From Gnetum montanum (Eukaryota; Streptophyta; Gnetopsida; Gnetales; Gnetaceae): a DNA stretch of 64,000 nt. The stretch is taken from NCBI GenBank assembly GCA_015680685.1, contig MNCI01035130.1, positions 223,112 to 287,111 of the forward strand. Direction: 5' to 3'. The stretch's first letter is position 1, and every line of letters begins with the position of its first letter. The notes beneath the pieces were generated by a model. It saw only the letters and a list, made by a program, of their open reading frames with translations, was not told where the DNA came from and made no database searches. A program made the position numbers and the translations under genes. This document shows, piece after piece, positions 51,950-63,860 of the stretch.

Positions 51950-53900
51950 AATAGAATTGATCATCCTATTAGTCCTACCATGGCAGAGCTAAGGCAATTC
52001 CTTAGGCTACATCACCAAGATCCCTAACACATGATGCTCAACATTGAGCAGTACAACTTTATCTATGCGAAGCTCTATGCAAGTCTAATCTTAGACCACC
52101 AAGATATGGAGGCCAAGCAAGCTTACAAGCTCATCAACTAAAATAGATGGGAGTAGATCCCTTCCTCCGTTGACTTCATTCCATTCACCAAGCCCTATTA
52201 GTGGATGCTTACCTAGCTCATTTAGACGTGTGAGTGCAAGGTAGGGACAGATTACAAGGAGCCCCTGCAAGAAGAGCAAGATGAATTCAAAGCTTGATTT
52301 GAGCATGAGGACACTTTCCATACCTCCTTCTAGTGGACAATCCCTAGTCTGGTCCCCTCATAGTCTCACACACTTATCTTCCTATAGACAGTTATAGCTC
52401 CAACATCATCCTCTAGGTCAACACCTGTGTTGGTGACCCATTAAACTCAGTACACACATCAAGATGTGGTATCTACCATCAATGTGCCCTTTGTGATATA
52501 GTCATAGCTTACCTAGCCTTCCTTGTTAGCAAGGATCATGCCTGCATAGCCCTACGTGCACACCATACATATCTCTTAGCCTCAAATGACTCAGGCATCC
52601 TATGTCCTATCTATTTCATCCACACCTTCAACAATGTCCCAACCAATGCATCTATGGTTTACTTTGGTCACTATGCCCATAGTCTAGCCTACACAGTAAG
52701 CATCCCATGTGGTCTCACAACCTACAACTAGGTTATGGGCCACCCAACTAGCACAGTAGGTGGCACAACTAACATAACCTACCGCTACATCCCAAGGCTT
52801 GGATTAGGCATTCTAGCTAATCCAAACTTTAATAGAAGAGGTCAAGCAACTCAAGATTTTCTCCTCTAAAATGGTTCACATGGTGAACTTCTATCAAGAT
52901 GATCCCATAAGTCCTGATATTCCATCACTAACTCCCAACAAGGATCCCGCTTTCTCACTTCACCAAGTACAATGGTGAAAGGGATCCTAATTCACACCTT
53001 ATGATCTTTCGATTTGAATGCTTACTACTGTAGGCATGGCGATATGTCATCATACGTGTGTTCACCATGTTCCTTATTAGCAAGGCACTAGATTGGCATT
53101 AGGCATTGCCCAAGGCCTCCATCTCCTCTTTGGAGGATTTTCTTCATCAATTCGTCACATGCTTCAAGAATAACTTGAAGCATGAAACCATCCTTGAACA
53201 ACTTATGTAAATCAAGCACGCTCATCTAGAGCTCGTACAAAAATTTATTCAATGCTGGAGCACTTCAATGAATGAAATCCATGAACCAATAATTGAACAC
53301 ACCTTCTGGTAATCTTCAAGGATGTAGTCAATGACTTTATTAAGTTAGAATTGTACTATCTAGCCTCGTAGTCCCTAAGCCAAGCATTTGCATAAACAAA
53401 GAGCATATAAGATGTGGTGGAAGCTAGCAAGGACTTGGCTTACGTGGCCTATAAGAACTTGTCAAGGGTGAGAGTTGGTGCTTGATGCTACTAACCTAGT
53501 TTGTCCATAGAGCCAATCGATGAGGGTATACAAGGATCCTCTAAAAATAGACAATGTAGGGTATGTCATTAATGCCATCAGCATTGATGATAACCCAAAA
53601 ATAGTGTAGCAACCATTCGTGGTCTTCCTTTTTGTAGAGAGCATTAGGTCTGCCCAAATCAGTCCTCCTTTCTACAATCCCCATGGCCAAATCAACCAAG
53701 GAGGCCAATACCAGCAAGCCACATCCAAGCATTAAGGCTTCCAAATAGGCTAGGCAAACCAAACCCAAATCTCCTCTGTGAGAGATTTGTCTCTTAGGGT
53801 GCATGGAGGAGCTCAAGGCTAATAAAATGACAAACACTGGTAAGGACTTCCTAGATGCATTAGAATAGTTAAAGTAGGCTTTAAAGTAGAAAAACATAAT
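51950..53900 (+). pseudogene. Gag remnant, Tat type (copy B)
   Basis: The start is probably ATG at 51979 (MAELRQFLRLHHQD). The N-terminal block YNFIYAKLYASLILDHQDME matches YDFLYAKVQANLPLDHQELE of copy C. A long Pro/Thr/Gln-rich linker follows to about 52900. The capsid core, near 52960-53400, includes LDWH.ALPKASISSLEDFL-type residues and FKDVVNDFIKLELYYLAS. The end reads ASKDLAYVAYKNLSRV near 53450. Many stops and shifts. After 53500 only broken frames lead into the protease. Confidence 0.75.
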
Positions 53901-53929
53901 GTTGAGCTTGTATGACCTCGTTATAACCT

Positions 53930-54779
53930 CATTTGCCCACTGTGAAGCACTAGTCTACATGTTGACCTCCATTCCTATCACAGAGGACATCATAGTCAAT
54001 GAACACCATCCATGCTATGATGTTGCCTCTTGTACTACAAGAATCGAGCTCAACACCCCTTGCATTTCATGATGAGGCAATCAAGTTTGACTGTGTGAAG
54101 GGTCAAGTCATCATAGTGCCCATGTTTATTACAATATGCAATGGACAATGCAAGATCCATAGGGTCCATGTCGATGATGGGGCAACAACAAACATCATCC
54201 CATACACTATCATTGATAAACTGGACCATGCTAAGTAGATCAAGCCCACAAAAACAAGATGTATAAAATCCTTCAATGGGTCATACATTGTTGTTAGGGG
54301 AATAGTCATAATAGCCTTTGTGGTAGGGGAAGAATTCTCCACTACTACTAAATTTATAGTGGTAGAGGAGATGTTAAGCTTCAACCTAATCTTACCTAAT
54401 CTTGGTAGGCCATGGTTGGCCCAATTATGGGCCATTTCCTCTTCCATTCATCAAGAAATCTACCTTCCATATGAAGGTGGTGAGGCCATTATCTATGATG
54501 ACAATGTAGCCCATTTGGCCATTAACAACATTGACATGGAGCAAGGGTTAGAGGTAGAGTTCCCTGATGATGCACCTGCAGTGAAGGATGATAGTAAAAC
54601 ACATGAGGCTAGTCCATCCAAACAAACGAAGGAAGCTAACAACCTCCTAGAGGATGCTTTATGGGTGGAATTGCCCTTCGACATAGTAGACAAAACTCAA
54701 GGGGAGTACCACATAGTACCATCTAGGCCCTACATGCCCCCTAAGCAACTTCGGGTTAGCAAGAAACTATGTGACTAAG
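53930..54779 (+). pseudogene. Aspartic protease, Tat type (copy B)
   Basis: Frames 53999-54238 and 54320-54778 are open and separated by a single stop. The active site is VHVDDGATTNIIP at about 54164-54202, with D-D-G in place of the usual D-S-G. The same change in copy D suggests it is native to the family. The flap region and the closing LGRPWLAQLWAISSS block follow. A tail of about 100 residues ends SKKLCD with TAA at 54776-54778. This is one of the better preserved frames. Confidence 0.85.
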
Positions 54780-55064
54780 GTATCCCCTTGGTCTAACATG
54801 TGCTAGGTGCCTACCTGCACTTTACTTGTACATTTAGACATGCATTTCATTTTTTGATTACATTGCATTTATCTATGCATTTACACTTAGATTTATTGCT
54901 TAAATTATGCATTGTCCACTTTGTTTATGCATTTGTTTATTTTTTCTATGCACTTTGCTTAGTTTATGCAATCACTCGTTTAGTTTATTTAATAACAATC
55001 ATTAGCTTACACATGAAAAACATAAAAGTGCATAAAAACCAGAAAATCCAAAATTACAAAAAGA
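54780..55064 (+). other. Start of putative protease-RT intron, copy B
   Basis: Immediately after the protease stop the sequence reads AAG then GTATCC, a donor-like site. A TGCATTT-rich, T-rich stretch (TATGCATTTACACTTAG and similar) follows to the array at 55065. Ogre-type elements have an intron exactly here. No RT follows within copy B. Confidence 0.4.
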
Positions 55065-55345
55065 GAAATAACATCACTATGGCTCACCATGGCCTTAAAA
55101 TGATGATGTGTGGCTAGAAATGGCCTAAAACTATCACTATAGCCTGCCATGGCCTTAAATTGGCAACTTGCAACCTGGAATGACCTAAAACTACCATGCT
55201 TTTCTTTCCAACTCATGGCCTAAAATGGCTTGAAACTAGTAATAATTGCAGCTCGAAATGACCTTAAACTAGCAATCATCATGGCCAGAAATGACCTTAA
55301 AATAGCATTGACCCTCCCGCTATGGCCTTAAACTAGCATGGGACT
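55065..55345 (+). repeat. Tandem array 3: CATGGCCTTAAAATG-type units, copy B
   Basis: About nine units of 25-35 bp carry the core GGCCTTAAAxT or GACCTTAAACTAGCAAT. The core matches arrays 1 and 2 in copy A. It sits after protease, where array 1 sits before RT, so both may be parts of the same intron array. Confidence 0.8.
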
Positions 55346-55574
55346 CATAATGGCCTAGTTACATTATTACCACATAATCCTAACTTAGCGCATTAATCCA
55401 TCAAATTAAAATCATAGTAAGTACCAAATAAATAAATAAAATAAAATAAAAGTTTGCATGTTACACATTAGACATATAGCAAATACATGCATTAGATATC
55501 ACATGAATAGTAGTACACAGCATGAGCCACATGAGTAGCAGAAAAATAATACAATCAAAATGCAAAAATGCCCA
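55346..55574. other. AT-rich stretch, no gene
   Basis: This is a low-complexity, A-rich stretch including AATAAATAAATAAAATAAAA. It links array 3 to the AT-rich repeats. No feature is recognised. Confidence 0.4.
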
Positions 55575-55905
55575 ATAATGGCTACATGGCTTTTTCTAAG
55601 TTTATGATGCTTTTTCTAAATTTTTGCATAGCTTAGATGATTTTTTTCAAATTTATGCATACTTTGAATAATTTAGATGTTTTCCCTAAGCTTTGTGCAT
55701 AGTTTAGATGTTTTTTTTTCCAAATTTATGTATGCTTTTCATAATTTAGATGTTTTTATTCTAAACTTATGCTTACTTTTTTCTAAATTTATGCATAATG
55801 TAGATGCTATTTTCTAAATTTATGCATAACTTACATTTTTTTTCCAAATCTATCCATAACTTATATGCTTTTCCTAAATTTATCCATAATTTACACTAAA
55901 ACATA
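55575..55905. repeat. AT-rich short tandem repeats (AAATTTATGCATAA theme)
   Basis: Phrases like TTTCTAAATTTATGCATAA and CTTAGATG followed by a T-run recur at least eight times with variable spacing of 30-45 bases. Probable slippage-driven expansion. Confidence 0.7.
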
Positions 55906-55949
55906 GTTTTGGGCTATGAAATTTTGGCCATAAAGGCTATAAATTATGG

Positions 55950-56309
55950 TGATAATGTTTTCATGGAATTTCTTAAGCTAATTTACATAACCATCTCAGA
56001 GCTTTTTATAGAGGCTAATTTCACCTTTGACTTAGGAAATTTTTTCTAAATTTTTTTAAAAATGCAAATTGGTCATGATGTAAGATTATGCAAGGTTGTA
56101 ATAATGTTTTCTTATGGAATTAGTTACACTAATTTACATAAACACCTTAGAGCTTTTTATAGAGGCTAATTTCACCTTCGACTAGATGTTTTGTCCAAAT
56201 TTGCTAAGTAATTCCAATTGGTCAAAATGTTTTTGCTTTGAAAGGTTGTAATAATGCTTTTTTGTAGAATTACTTAAGCCAATTTTGATAAATACCTTAG
56301 AGCTTTTTA
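55950..56309. repeat. 150-bp tandem repeat, two full units and a cut third
   Basis: AATGTTTTC starts at 55953 and 56103, and AATGCTTTT at 56253. The block AGCTTTTTAT occurs at 56000, 56151 and 56301, so the period is 150-151 bases. The third unit stops at the ambiguous base 56310. GAGGCTAATTTCACCTT, expected next, is absent. Confidence 0.85.
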
Positions 56310-56310
56310 N
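56310..56310. other. Ambiguous base (N) at a repeat break
   Basis: The only non-ACGT base seen in the window. It falls exactly where the third 150-bp unit breaks off and unrelated sequence (GTTGCCACACAATG) begins, which suggests an assembly join. Confidence 0.9.
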
Positions 56311-56511
56311 GTTGCCACACAATGTGTCCATGGCTATGTATGTTATGGACATTTTAACTTTAAATTTAAATTTTGGTTTTATTTTGGCTATATGCATCTA
56401 TAGTAGTAGTGAACATTGTAAATGTTGTAAACATTGAAAATGGCTATGTTGAGGTTTTTGGTTATAAAATTTAATGGCTAATTGACAAAAATAAGTGTCA
56501 TAATAAACAAG

Positions 56512-56628
56512 ATGTTTGCTAGTTTTAGGTCATTGCGGGCATAGGTTATATTACATGATTATCACTATGTTGCCAATTTATGGCCATGGTGGGCCATAAT
56601 GCCAGTTTAACATCTTAGCGGACATGGT
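56512..56628 (-). repeat. Tandem array 4 (inverted), copy D
   Basis: The minus strand reads GATGTTAAACTGGCATTATG, GGCCATAAATTGGCAAC and GACCTAAAACTAGCA, the same core as arrays 1-3. It lies downstream of the copy D protease, as array 3 does in copy B. Confidence 0.65.
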
Positions 56629-56840
56629 GTGAAAGAGGTGTATATTAATAAGGATTTTTCGATCATAAGAAAGAATAAAAAAGAGGGTTGTGGTAATAGG
56701 AAAAAATGCAAACCAAGTTAGGCTACATGCATAGGCTACATTCATAAAACAACAAAGATATAATAAATTGCAAAAGAAAAGTAAGGATACATGGCTATTG
56801 GTGCATTTGGTCATAGTGGCATGAGAAGGTTAAGGTAAAC
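56629..56840 (-). other. Start of putative protease-RT intron, copy D
   Basis: On the minus strand this follows the protease stop near 56840 and precedes array 4. It is T-rich and noncoding, like the matching stretch in copy B. Confidence 0.4.
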
Positions 56841-57700
56841 TTCACTTGTGTAGATTCTTCTTAATCTTTGCAAGATTAGGAAGTGAGTAAGGCCTACTCT
56901 ACACAAGCTTATATTCACCATCCCCTTCACTTATGATGTTAAAAGGGAGTTCATACCATAATGTATCCCATTACTTATCAATGTCATCATTGACTATCTT
57001 GGGTTTTTGTTCTTAATGGCTAAGAGATTTTTCTTGAAGCTCCACTTTAGATCCTTGTTCTATGTTTACATTGTTGATAGCTAGGGGAACCGTGTTTTCA
57101 CCATGAATGATGATTTCACCTCCCTTGTAAGGAAGTTGAATTTCTTAATGGATGAGTGAGGACACAGCTTGTAACTAAGCCAACCAAGGCCTTCCCAAGA
57201 TCAAGTTGAATCCTAGTATCTCTTCCACCACCAAAAAGTTGGTGGTTGTTGCAAATTGTTCTCTAGCTACAAAATCCAAGGAGATAGACCCCTTAATGGA
57301 AACTCTTGATCCATTGAAGGACTTAAGAGCTATGGTGGTTTTCAGTTATACTTGCTTAGTTAAGCCTAAGCATTCACTTATGTTGCATTGGATGGCAATG
57401 GTTGTAGCACCATCATCAACATGCACCCGATGTATTATAAGTTGTCCTATGGGTATGGTTATGAATAAAGGAGATATAGTTACTTTGTCATTCCAGGAAT
57501 TAATCTTAATTTCACTATCATGAAATGTTAAGGGTGTTGACTTCTCCTCACTTGGTGAGGAAGGAATCATCATTGCATGAATAACTTTCTCATTAGCAGG
57601 AATATCCTCACTAAGAGGTATGGAAGTCAAAATTTTGACAAGCACCTCACCTTGTGTGGTGGAAGACATTATTAGGTTATACAAGCTTAGGGTTATGTTT
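56841..57700 (-). pseudogene. Aspartic protease, Tat type (copy D)
   Basis: The open frame 57346-57684 (minus) reads STPLTFHDSEIKINSWNDKV, then IIHRVHVDDGATTIAIQCN, with D-D-G at the active site as in copy B. Downstream are FNLILGRPWLA and a tail containing WYELPFNIISEGDGEYKLV, parallel to copy B's WVELPFDIVDKTQGEYHIV. It ends with a stop at the place equivalent to copy B's stop. Several stops interrupt it. Confidence 0.8.
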
Positions 57701-59355
57701 TCCTACTTGAGCGATTGCCTAACTTGGTCCATTGGACTGAGTAAGTTTTTATCATTGGTTATGGGCTTGTCACCCAAGTTGTGCTTTACTTCCTCCATGC
57801 ATCCTAAAATGTAGACTTTAGTTAGTCTGTGGTTTTTGTGACTCTTTTTGTTGTTTTGGTTATGGGCTTTGATGTCCTCCTATGGCTTGTTGGTTAAAGG
57901 GGATGGGGTGGAGGAGGTCATGGGTATAGCTAAAATAGAAGTGGGATTTGGTAGATCCACTTCCTTTCGTACCTCCATCTACGTATCTTCTTTGTTGTTA
58001 AGATTTTGGTTATGCTTCTTCATTTGTTTGGCTAAAGTTTTTTGGTTGTTACCCATTGGCTATGAGGAAGAGGCAATAGCATTGGCCACCATAGGAGGTC
58101 ATTATGTAGTTGGTTGGGCTGCAACTATTTGGGTTGTATTAGGTAGGAAGACCATAATGACAAAAGGTTTCCTTAGAGGCATTCATAATGGTACTCTTAG
58201 AACAAAGGGGGATCTTAAGCTATGGGAAGCTAAAGAAGCCCTTTCATTATAGAGGGATCCTTTAATCATGAATGGTTCTCTTATAGGTCTCCTATTGTCA
58301 TCGATGTTGAATGCTGAAATAACATAGGGACTATCATTAGCATTCAGTGGGTCTTTGTAGACCTGCTTTGACTAGTTTTGTGACCAAATTGGGTTAGAAG
58401 CATTTAAGACTAGTTTCCCCTATCTATCATCCTTTGTAGGTCATCCTTCAGTGTAAGGCAGAAGTCTGTGCTATGACTAGACAATTGATGATAATGGTAT
58501 AAGCAGTCTAGCTTTAAGTATCTAGGCAACTAGGGATCATCCTTCATTGCCTGAGTGGGATCTTTGGCTATTTCACATAGTCACTTGTATTTCTTTTGAG
58601 TGGCTTCAATCATTTTTTCTATTTCATGCACCCACTTCTTAATAGTTTCTTTGGAAACTTAGATGGCTTTAATGACAATGTAGTGTATTTAGTCTTGTCC
58701 TTCCTTTCAAATTTAGGTCTATTTGCTATTAATTTAGTGATCCCAAAAGTTGATGGTTGGTTATTACAATCATTGGTGGGGCCTAGAGTAGATTAACCTT
58801 TGGCCCTTGGTTCATGGTCTTTATTTCATTGGTTACAGTTGCTATGGTAGTGTTGTTGTCACTTTGAGTGTGTTGTTTTTTATATGCTATATAGGCTGAA
58901 TCATGAGTGGCCTCTATGACATCCTTGATATTTTTACTTTATGAGAACTCTTAGCTAAGAGACTGTGGATCAATGTAGTAGAGTTTCAACTTGATGAAGT
59001 CATTAACTACTCTTGAATATGGCTAACAAGTGGGCTTTGGCTATGAGCTTTGGTATTTCATTTAGTTGTCCATTACATCACTAATGAATTGCTGTACATG
59101 TTCTAAGGGCCCCTACTTGACCTTCATGAGTTGGTCAAGCATTGTATCAAGCTTCAAGTTATACTTGAAGTAGTTGACAAACTGCACTACTAAGTCCTCC
59201 AAAGAGGATATGGATCCTTTGAGCAATGCATGATACCAATCAAGTGTTTTCCTAGTCAAAGACATATAGAAAATCCTCGTGATAGTATGAGACCATGGGT
59301 GCAAGAGTAAACATTCTAATCAAAAGGTAATAAGATGAGCATTAGGATTACTTTT
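57701..59355 (-). pseudogene. Gag remnant, Tat type (copy D), cut by copy C
   Basis: The capsid core at 59304-59113 (minus) reads ITRIFYMSLTRKTLDWYHAL, LKGSISSLEDLVVQFVNYF and LDTMLDQLMKVK. It matches copies B, C and E. Downstream frames to 57700 are broken. The gag N-terminus is missing because the copy C LTR begins at 59356. Confidence 0.75.
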
Positions 59356-61352
59356 TGAAACACCATAAAATTCTAGGACCCTGATGCTTCAACAGAGTCT
59401 TAAAATTCAGGCAAGGATTTCCACAAGTGCAATGTCATGATGGACCATCTGGAAAACGTAGGCACTGGGGGTGGACCGTATAGTCTGGCAAGTTTTCTAT
59501 CTCTAGGGCTGATAGGCTTGCTGAACTCTCTAGCCTGCCCAACTTGACATTCGACCTGGTTGACGATCTATCCAAGGACCATGCTAGGAGCTACCGAAAG
59601 TGTTTAGGATGAGCTAAATAGTTCAACAAGTTTTCTAATGGAGAAGCCTGCTATGCTATGCTATGTTGCACAATGTAGCAAGTCTTGAGGAGACTAATCA
59701 GATGTCTAGGATGCAAATTGATAACAATTCAGTCCTCTGGAGCGATATGGCATAGCAAAGTGTGGCGAATTCTATGAAGAATGATCTCAATCTAAGTGCT
59801 ATGCTATGCTACGTTGTGCAGCGTAACACGACATAGTGGGGATGTACTTTGACAATACTCCTACTTGAACAACTCCAACGGGGTAAAAGCATTTACCCCT
59901 ACTTCAACCGTTAAATAGGTTTGCTATGCTGACACACTAGGACATAACAAACATCCTATGATAAAATGTTTACACAATGAGTCAGTATGCAGCCAACATT
60001 GGGTGCTATGCTATGCTACACTATGCAGCGTAGCAAGGGCAAAACGCACAAAGGTCCCTATGCCAAGTGGTTCCAGTAAGAGGACTGTACTCAGCAACAC
60101 TTCGGTCTCGAAAAATGCCTATCCCACTTAGCTCTCAGGTCTCTTCACAAAACATTGCAGATTAGACAAGGATGCATGTCATATTGGCTACTACGCTACG
60201 CTACACTGCATAGCATAGCACAATGTAGCAAGGATACAAAACAACAAAATGTCCTAAGGATTAACTCAATAGGTAAAACTTCTTTCTAGACCGATGGTTA
60301 CGCTATGCTACGCAACGCAGCATAACACAGCATAGCATATGGCTATTCATGCTACGCCAACATGGTGGGCAGCGTAAGTAGCATAACACTTGCTCGGAAG
60401 TATTAAGATGTCTTCAGTTAGCTCTAGAACTTGTTGGCAATGATCATTCTCATCCTGGCATCTCTTCAACAGCAAGTTTGCTTCATTTTACACCCCCCAT
60501 GAACTATCCTCAAAGTTTTCCCTATGCTTGACCCTGCTCACAAAAGTAGGGAAGATGTAGTCTTGGAGCATAGGCTCCTCTTTGCATTCATTATTGGTAG
60601 TTCTCTTTGCAATGAACATAGTAGCTCACTAGACTTTAGCACATGCAGCATGAACGGTATGGTCACGGTATGGCAAGTTTCATATCCAATACTACACAGT
60701 AACATGTTTGCATTTTGTGGGACCCAAGACACATGGTATCCAAACCACATTTTTCTCCTACTCTTGGTCCTATAAATACCTTGGCAAACAATGTTCAAAG
60801 GGTTGGCTTTGCATAGTTGGCTTTGAGATTCATTTTTCTCGTGCTTGGCTTTTGGGGTGTTTAGCTTTTGAGCATTTTTGGCATTTTGGCTTTTTGGAAA
60901 CTAGTCTTGGCAAGCAGAAGGACTTTATTAGCAAGCTATTGATAGTAGTTAAAGGGTTCATGACCATACTACTTCATTGCAAGCTGTGCTTGTCCCCACT
61001 GCCATCTGTTGTACATCTCCTTCATTCAAGCAAAGATCAGATCCCACAATCTTGGGGTGGTGCACTTTCTCACCTAAACCCATTTCAATTTGTTTTGTTA
61101 TTTTCATGTTTTTGCATTATTCTTAGTCCATTCACGTTTGTTGCTTATCATTCAACACACATATAACATTTTTAAGAACCAACGTTTACAAAAGATTATT
61201 GTACATGAGTTAAGTCCTTGTCTGATTGACCAGATCATTTAGGGCACCCTATTTCCTTTTCTCTCCACCACGACCCTTGCATGGATCCAGGGTTAGGTTG
61301 TATGCCAAACAACCTCTTAGTGTTCTAGCCACTAATGTTTTCAGTCATTACA
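59356..61352 (+). repeat. 5' LTR of Tat copy C (about 2.0 kb)
   Basis: It begins TGAAACACCATAAAATTC and ends GTCATTACA. It aligns with 24558-26737 throughout. U3 holds palindromic GCTATGCTACGC...GTAGCATAG units at about 59648, 59795, 60001, 60185 and 60296. A TATA box is at 60771. A primer site and gag follow, so it is the 5' LTR of an element that runs off the window. Confidence 0.88.
60771..60779 (+). promoter_or_regulatory. LTR TATA box, copy C
   Basis: TATAAATAC in the context TGGTCCTATAAATACCTTGG, the same context as at 26144. Start of the element transcript would be near 60800. Confidence 0.7.
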
Positions 61353-61357
61353 ATTTT

Positions 61358-61374
61358 TGGTACTAAAAGGAGGG
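61358..61374 (+). other. Primer binding site of Tat copy C
   Basis: TGGTACTAAAAGGAGGG lies five bases after the LTR end. It is equivalent to TGGCATTAGAAGGAGGG at 51434 in copy B. The tRNA is not assigned. Confidence 0.55.
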
Positions 61375-61685
61375 TCATTTGTGCCCTTTTTGTGTATCAA
61401 GGGTAATCCTGCATGTTGTTTGTACTCTGTCATCTACTAGCATACACGTGACACCCTTATGGCTATCTACGCACCGTGTGGTGCAAACTGGTTGCAATGA
61501 TAGTTCCTTTGGAACCTAGTAGGACTAAAGCCTCCAACCAATTGCTCACTTTATAGCGTTCACTTTGTTTAATGCCCCACGCTACCTGCACCTTATGCAA
61601 CATAGAAAACTGCCACGCTACCTGCACGCTACCGGGCCCAGTTGCATTTTTTCTCTCTTTTACAATTTTCACCTTACAACAAAAG
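61375..61685 (+). other. Leader of Tat copy C
   Basis: Untranslated leader. It contains the phrase CCACGCTACCTGCAC twice (61578 and 61615) and a TTTTCTCTCTTTTACAATTT tract before the candidate gag start. No gene is visible. Confidence 0.5.
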
Positions 61686-63860
61686 ATGATTCTTACAACC
61701 ACTATCGCCACCACCTCGAATCTAGAGGTTCCCTACTCGGTCCAAAATGTAACAGGACCCAAGCAGCTGCTCAGCCTGGTGCTGGCACTATGCCAATCCC
61801 TTAGACTGCGACACCTATCACCAAAGCACTTGGCATAAGATGCAAAGTGATATGACTTCCTCTATGCAAAAGTCCAAGCGAATCTACCCTTGGACCATCA
61901 AGAACTTGAAGATAAATGTAATTTCGAGTTCCTCCACCGAAATGGGAGGGAGTTCATCCCTACCCCTGATGTCATCATCCCATTGACTGAACAATATCAA
62001 TGGATCCTAGACTAGTTGATGCGAGTTAGTAGGTCCAAAGAACAAGACACAGCATCTCATTACAACGAAGCATTCCAAGACGGACAGGAAGACTTAGACT
62101 CCCACTTCAAGGGTGGTGGACAAACTTATGCTACAGTCATCTCACCCACAATTGTCTTTCAATCTAACCCACTCTTTGCTTCTACCCCCTTTATGGTTAC
62201 CAGGACCTTGCCACAACCTACACTTTTGTTAGCCATGGGCAGCCATCCTGTACCCTCTACATACTAGCAAGGGGGCCTTTCAACTTCATTCCCAATCACC
62301 TTTCCTTTTTAGTCTACCGTAGCAGCATACCCAATGTTAGTCACAGCTACACTGCCATACATCCATACTCTGCCCATGTCTCAGTCACATGTGAGCTTTG
62401 CCTCTGGTCCCTTATTTGCACCTATCCCACCACCAGTGGCCAACCCAGTCTCCAACACATGGTGGACACCAACCACCTCCTTACCTATTGCACAACCCTC
62501 TCAGGTATCATACTATGTGCAACCCCAAGCACACCAACTTTTGCATGTAGTACAACCCAACTGAGCAACCTATCACCCCGCCAACCGAGTAACCTATCAA
62601 CCCCACAACCCCACCAACGACCACTGCACCAATAGCACCACCCATTGGGTAGTGGATGGCCCAAGCAACAACATTCATAGGAGCAGCCCCAATAGTATCC
62701 CCCATGGGTTGGGCCGTTGCCCCTACACTGCAACCCCCATCAACACAGATGATAGCTACTCAACCAACCCTGCAACCATCTATAATGTCACCGGGTCTAG
62801 ATCAAGCTTTTCAACTTATCCAGACCCTCACTAAGGAAATCAAATGCCTCAAAGCTACTGATTTTGACACAGTACAGGTCATGGCCTTTTATCATGACGA
62901 TTCCATCAGCCTAGCCATTACCATGCTTACGTTACCCCCGGGGTGCCACTCCCCCAATTTATGAAATACAATGGCGAGTGTGATCCCAACGCACATTTGA
63001 TAACATTTAGATCTAAATCTCTATTGTTGCAACAATGGCCACACACTATCATCTGCATCTTTGCCATGTCCTTGACAGGCAAGGATTTAGATTGGTACCG
63101 TGCGCTCCCACGCACCTCCATCTCAACTTTGGAGGAGTTGCTGAGTCATTTTGTGACCCGTTTCAAGTATAACTTGAAACCAGAGGTCACACTAGACCAG
63201 CTAATGAGTGTCAAGCAAGACTTGCTGGAGTCTATGCAAAGATTCATATAGTGGTGGAGCACCACCTTAAACAAAATACGCGAGCCTATCGCTGAGGCTC
63301 ACTTGTTGGCCATCTTCAAGGGGGTAGTAAAAGACTTTATCAAGTCAAAGCTTTACTACTTACCCCCATGCTCCCTCAGTCAAGCCTTTGCTCAGACCAA
63401 GAGCATCCAGGACACGACCAAATCTAGCAAAGACTTGGCCTATGTCACATACAAAAATGATGCCGCGACAACCATTTGTCCTCAAGGTCCCTCGTTAGAC
63501 ATCCTCCCATGCACCCTTTGTTGTCAAAACCACACCACCCATGCCAACACCATAGGCACCATTCGTTATTAAGGTGCCGAGACAAACAAGCACCTCTACT
63601 ACACAAAGCTAGGCAACAAAAGTAGCACCATAGCCTCCCTGTTCGAAAAAATGGGAAGAGCGTTTGGCAAACAAGATGACTAGGGAACGTACCACCTTAG
63701 GTCCTCCCAAGCCTAGCCCCTTGTCCTTGATGCCCATGGCCCCCTCGTCGTCAGCAACTGATAACGTCATGCACATGCAATCATCATCGGCCCACTTGAG
63801 AAAACACAACCCTCAACCTGAAACTAGCCCTCCTTGGGAGATTTGTCTCCTAGGGTGAAT
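61686..63860 (+). pseudogene. Gag, Tat type (copy C), best preserved copy
   Basis: A candidate start is ATG at 61686. The N-terminal block YDFLYAKVQANLPLDHQELE begins near 61849. A Pro/Thr/Ser/Gln-rich linker at about 62120-62880 reads in long open frames. The capsid core at about 62990-63250 has NAHLITFRSKSLLLQQWPHT, LTGKDLDWYRALPRTSISTL and HFVTRFKYNLKPEVTLDQLM. It continues past one stop as WWSTTLNKIREPIAEAHLLA and ends near ASSKDLAYVTYK-like residues at 63450. A Cys-rich stretch (LPCTLCCQNHTTH) at about 63507 may be a zinc knuckle trace. Only a handful of stops and shifts are present. Confidence 0.85.

Noticed and set aside
54103-54447. 114-codon minus-strand frame
   Set aside because: Reverse shadow of the copy B protease.
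62485-62733. Gly/Trp/Cys-rich minus-strand frames of 82 and 65 codons
   Set aside because: Reverse shadow of the Pro/Thr/Gln-rich linker of copy C gag.
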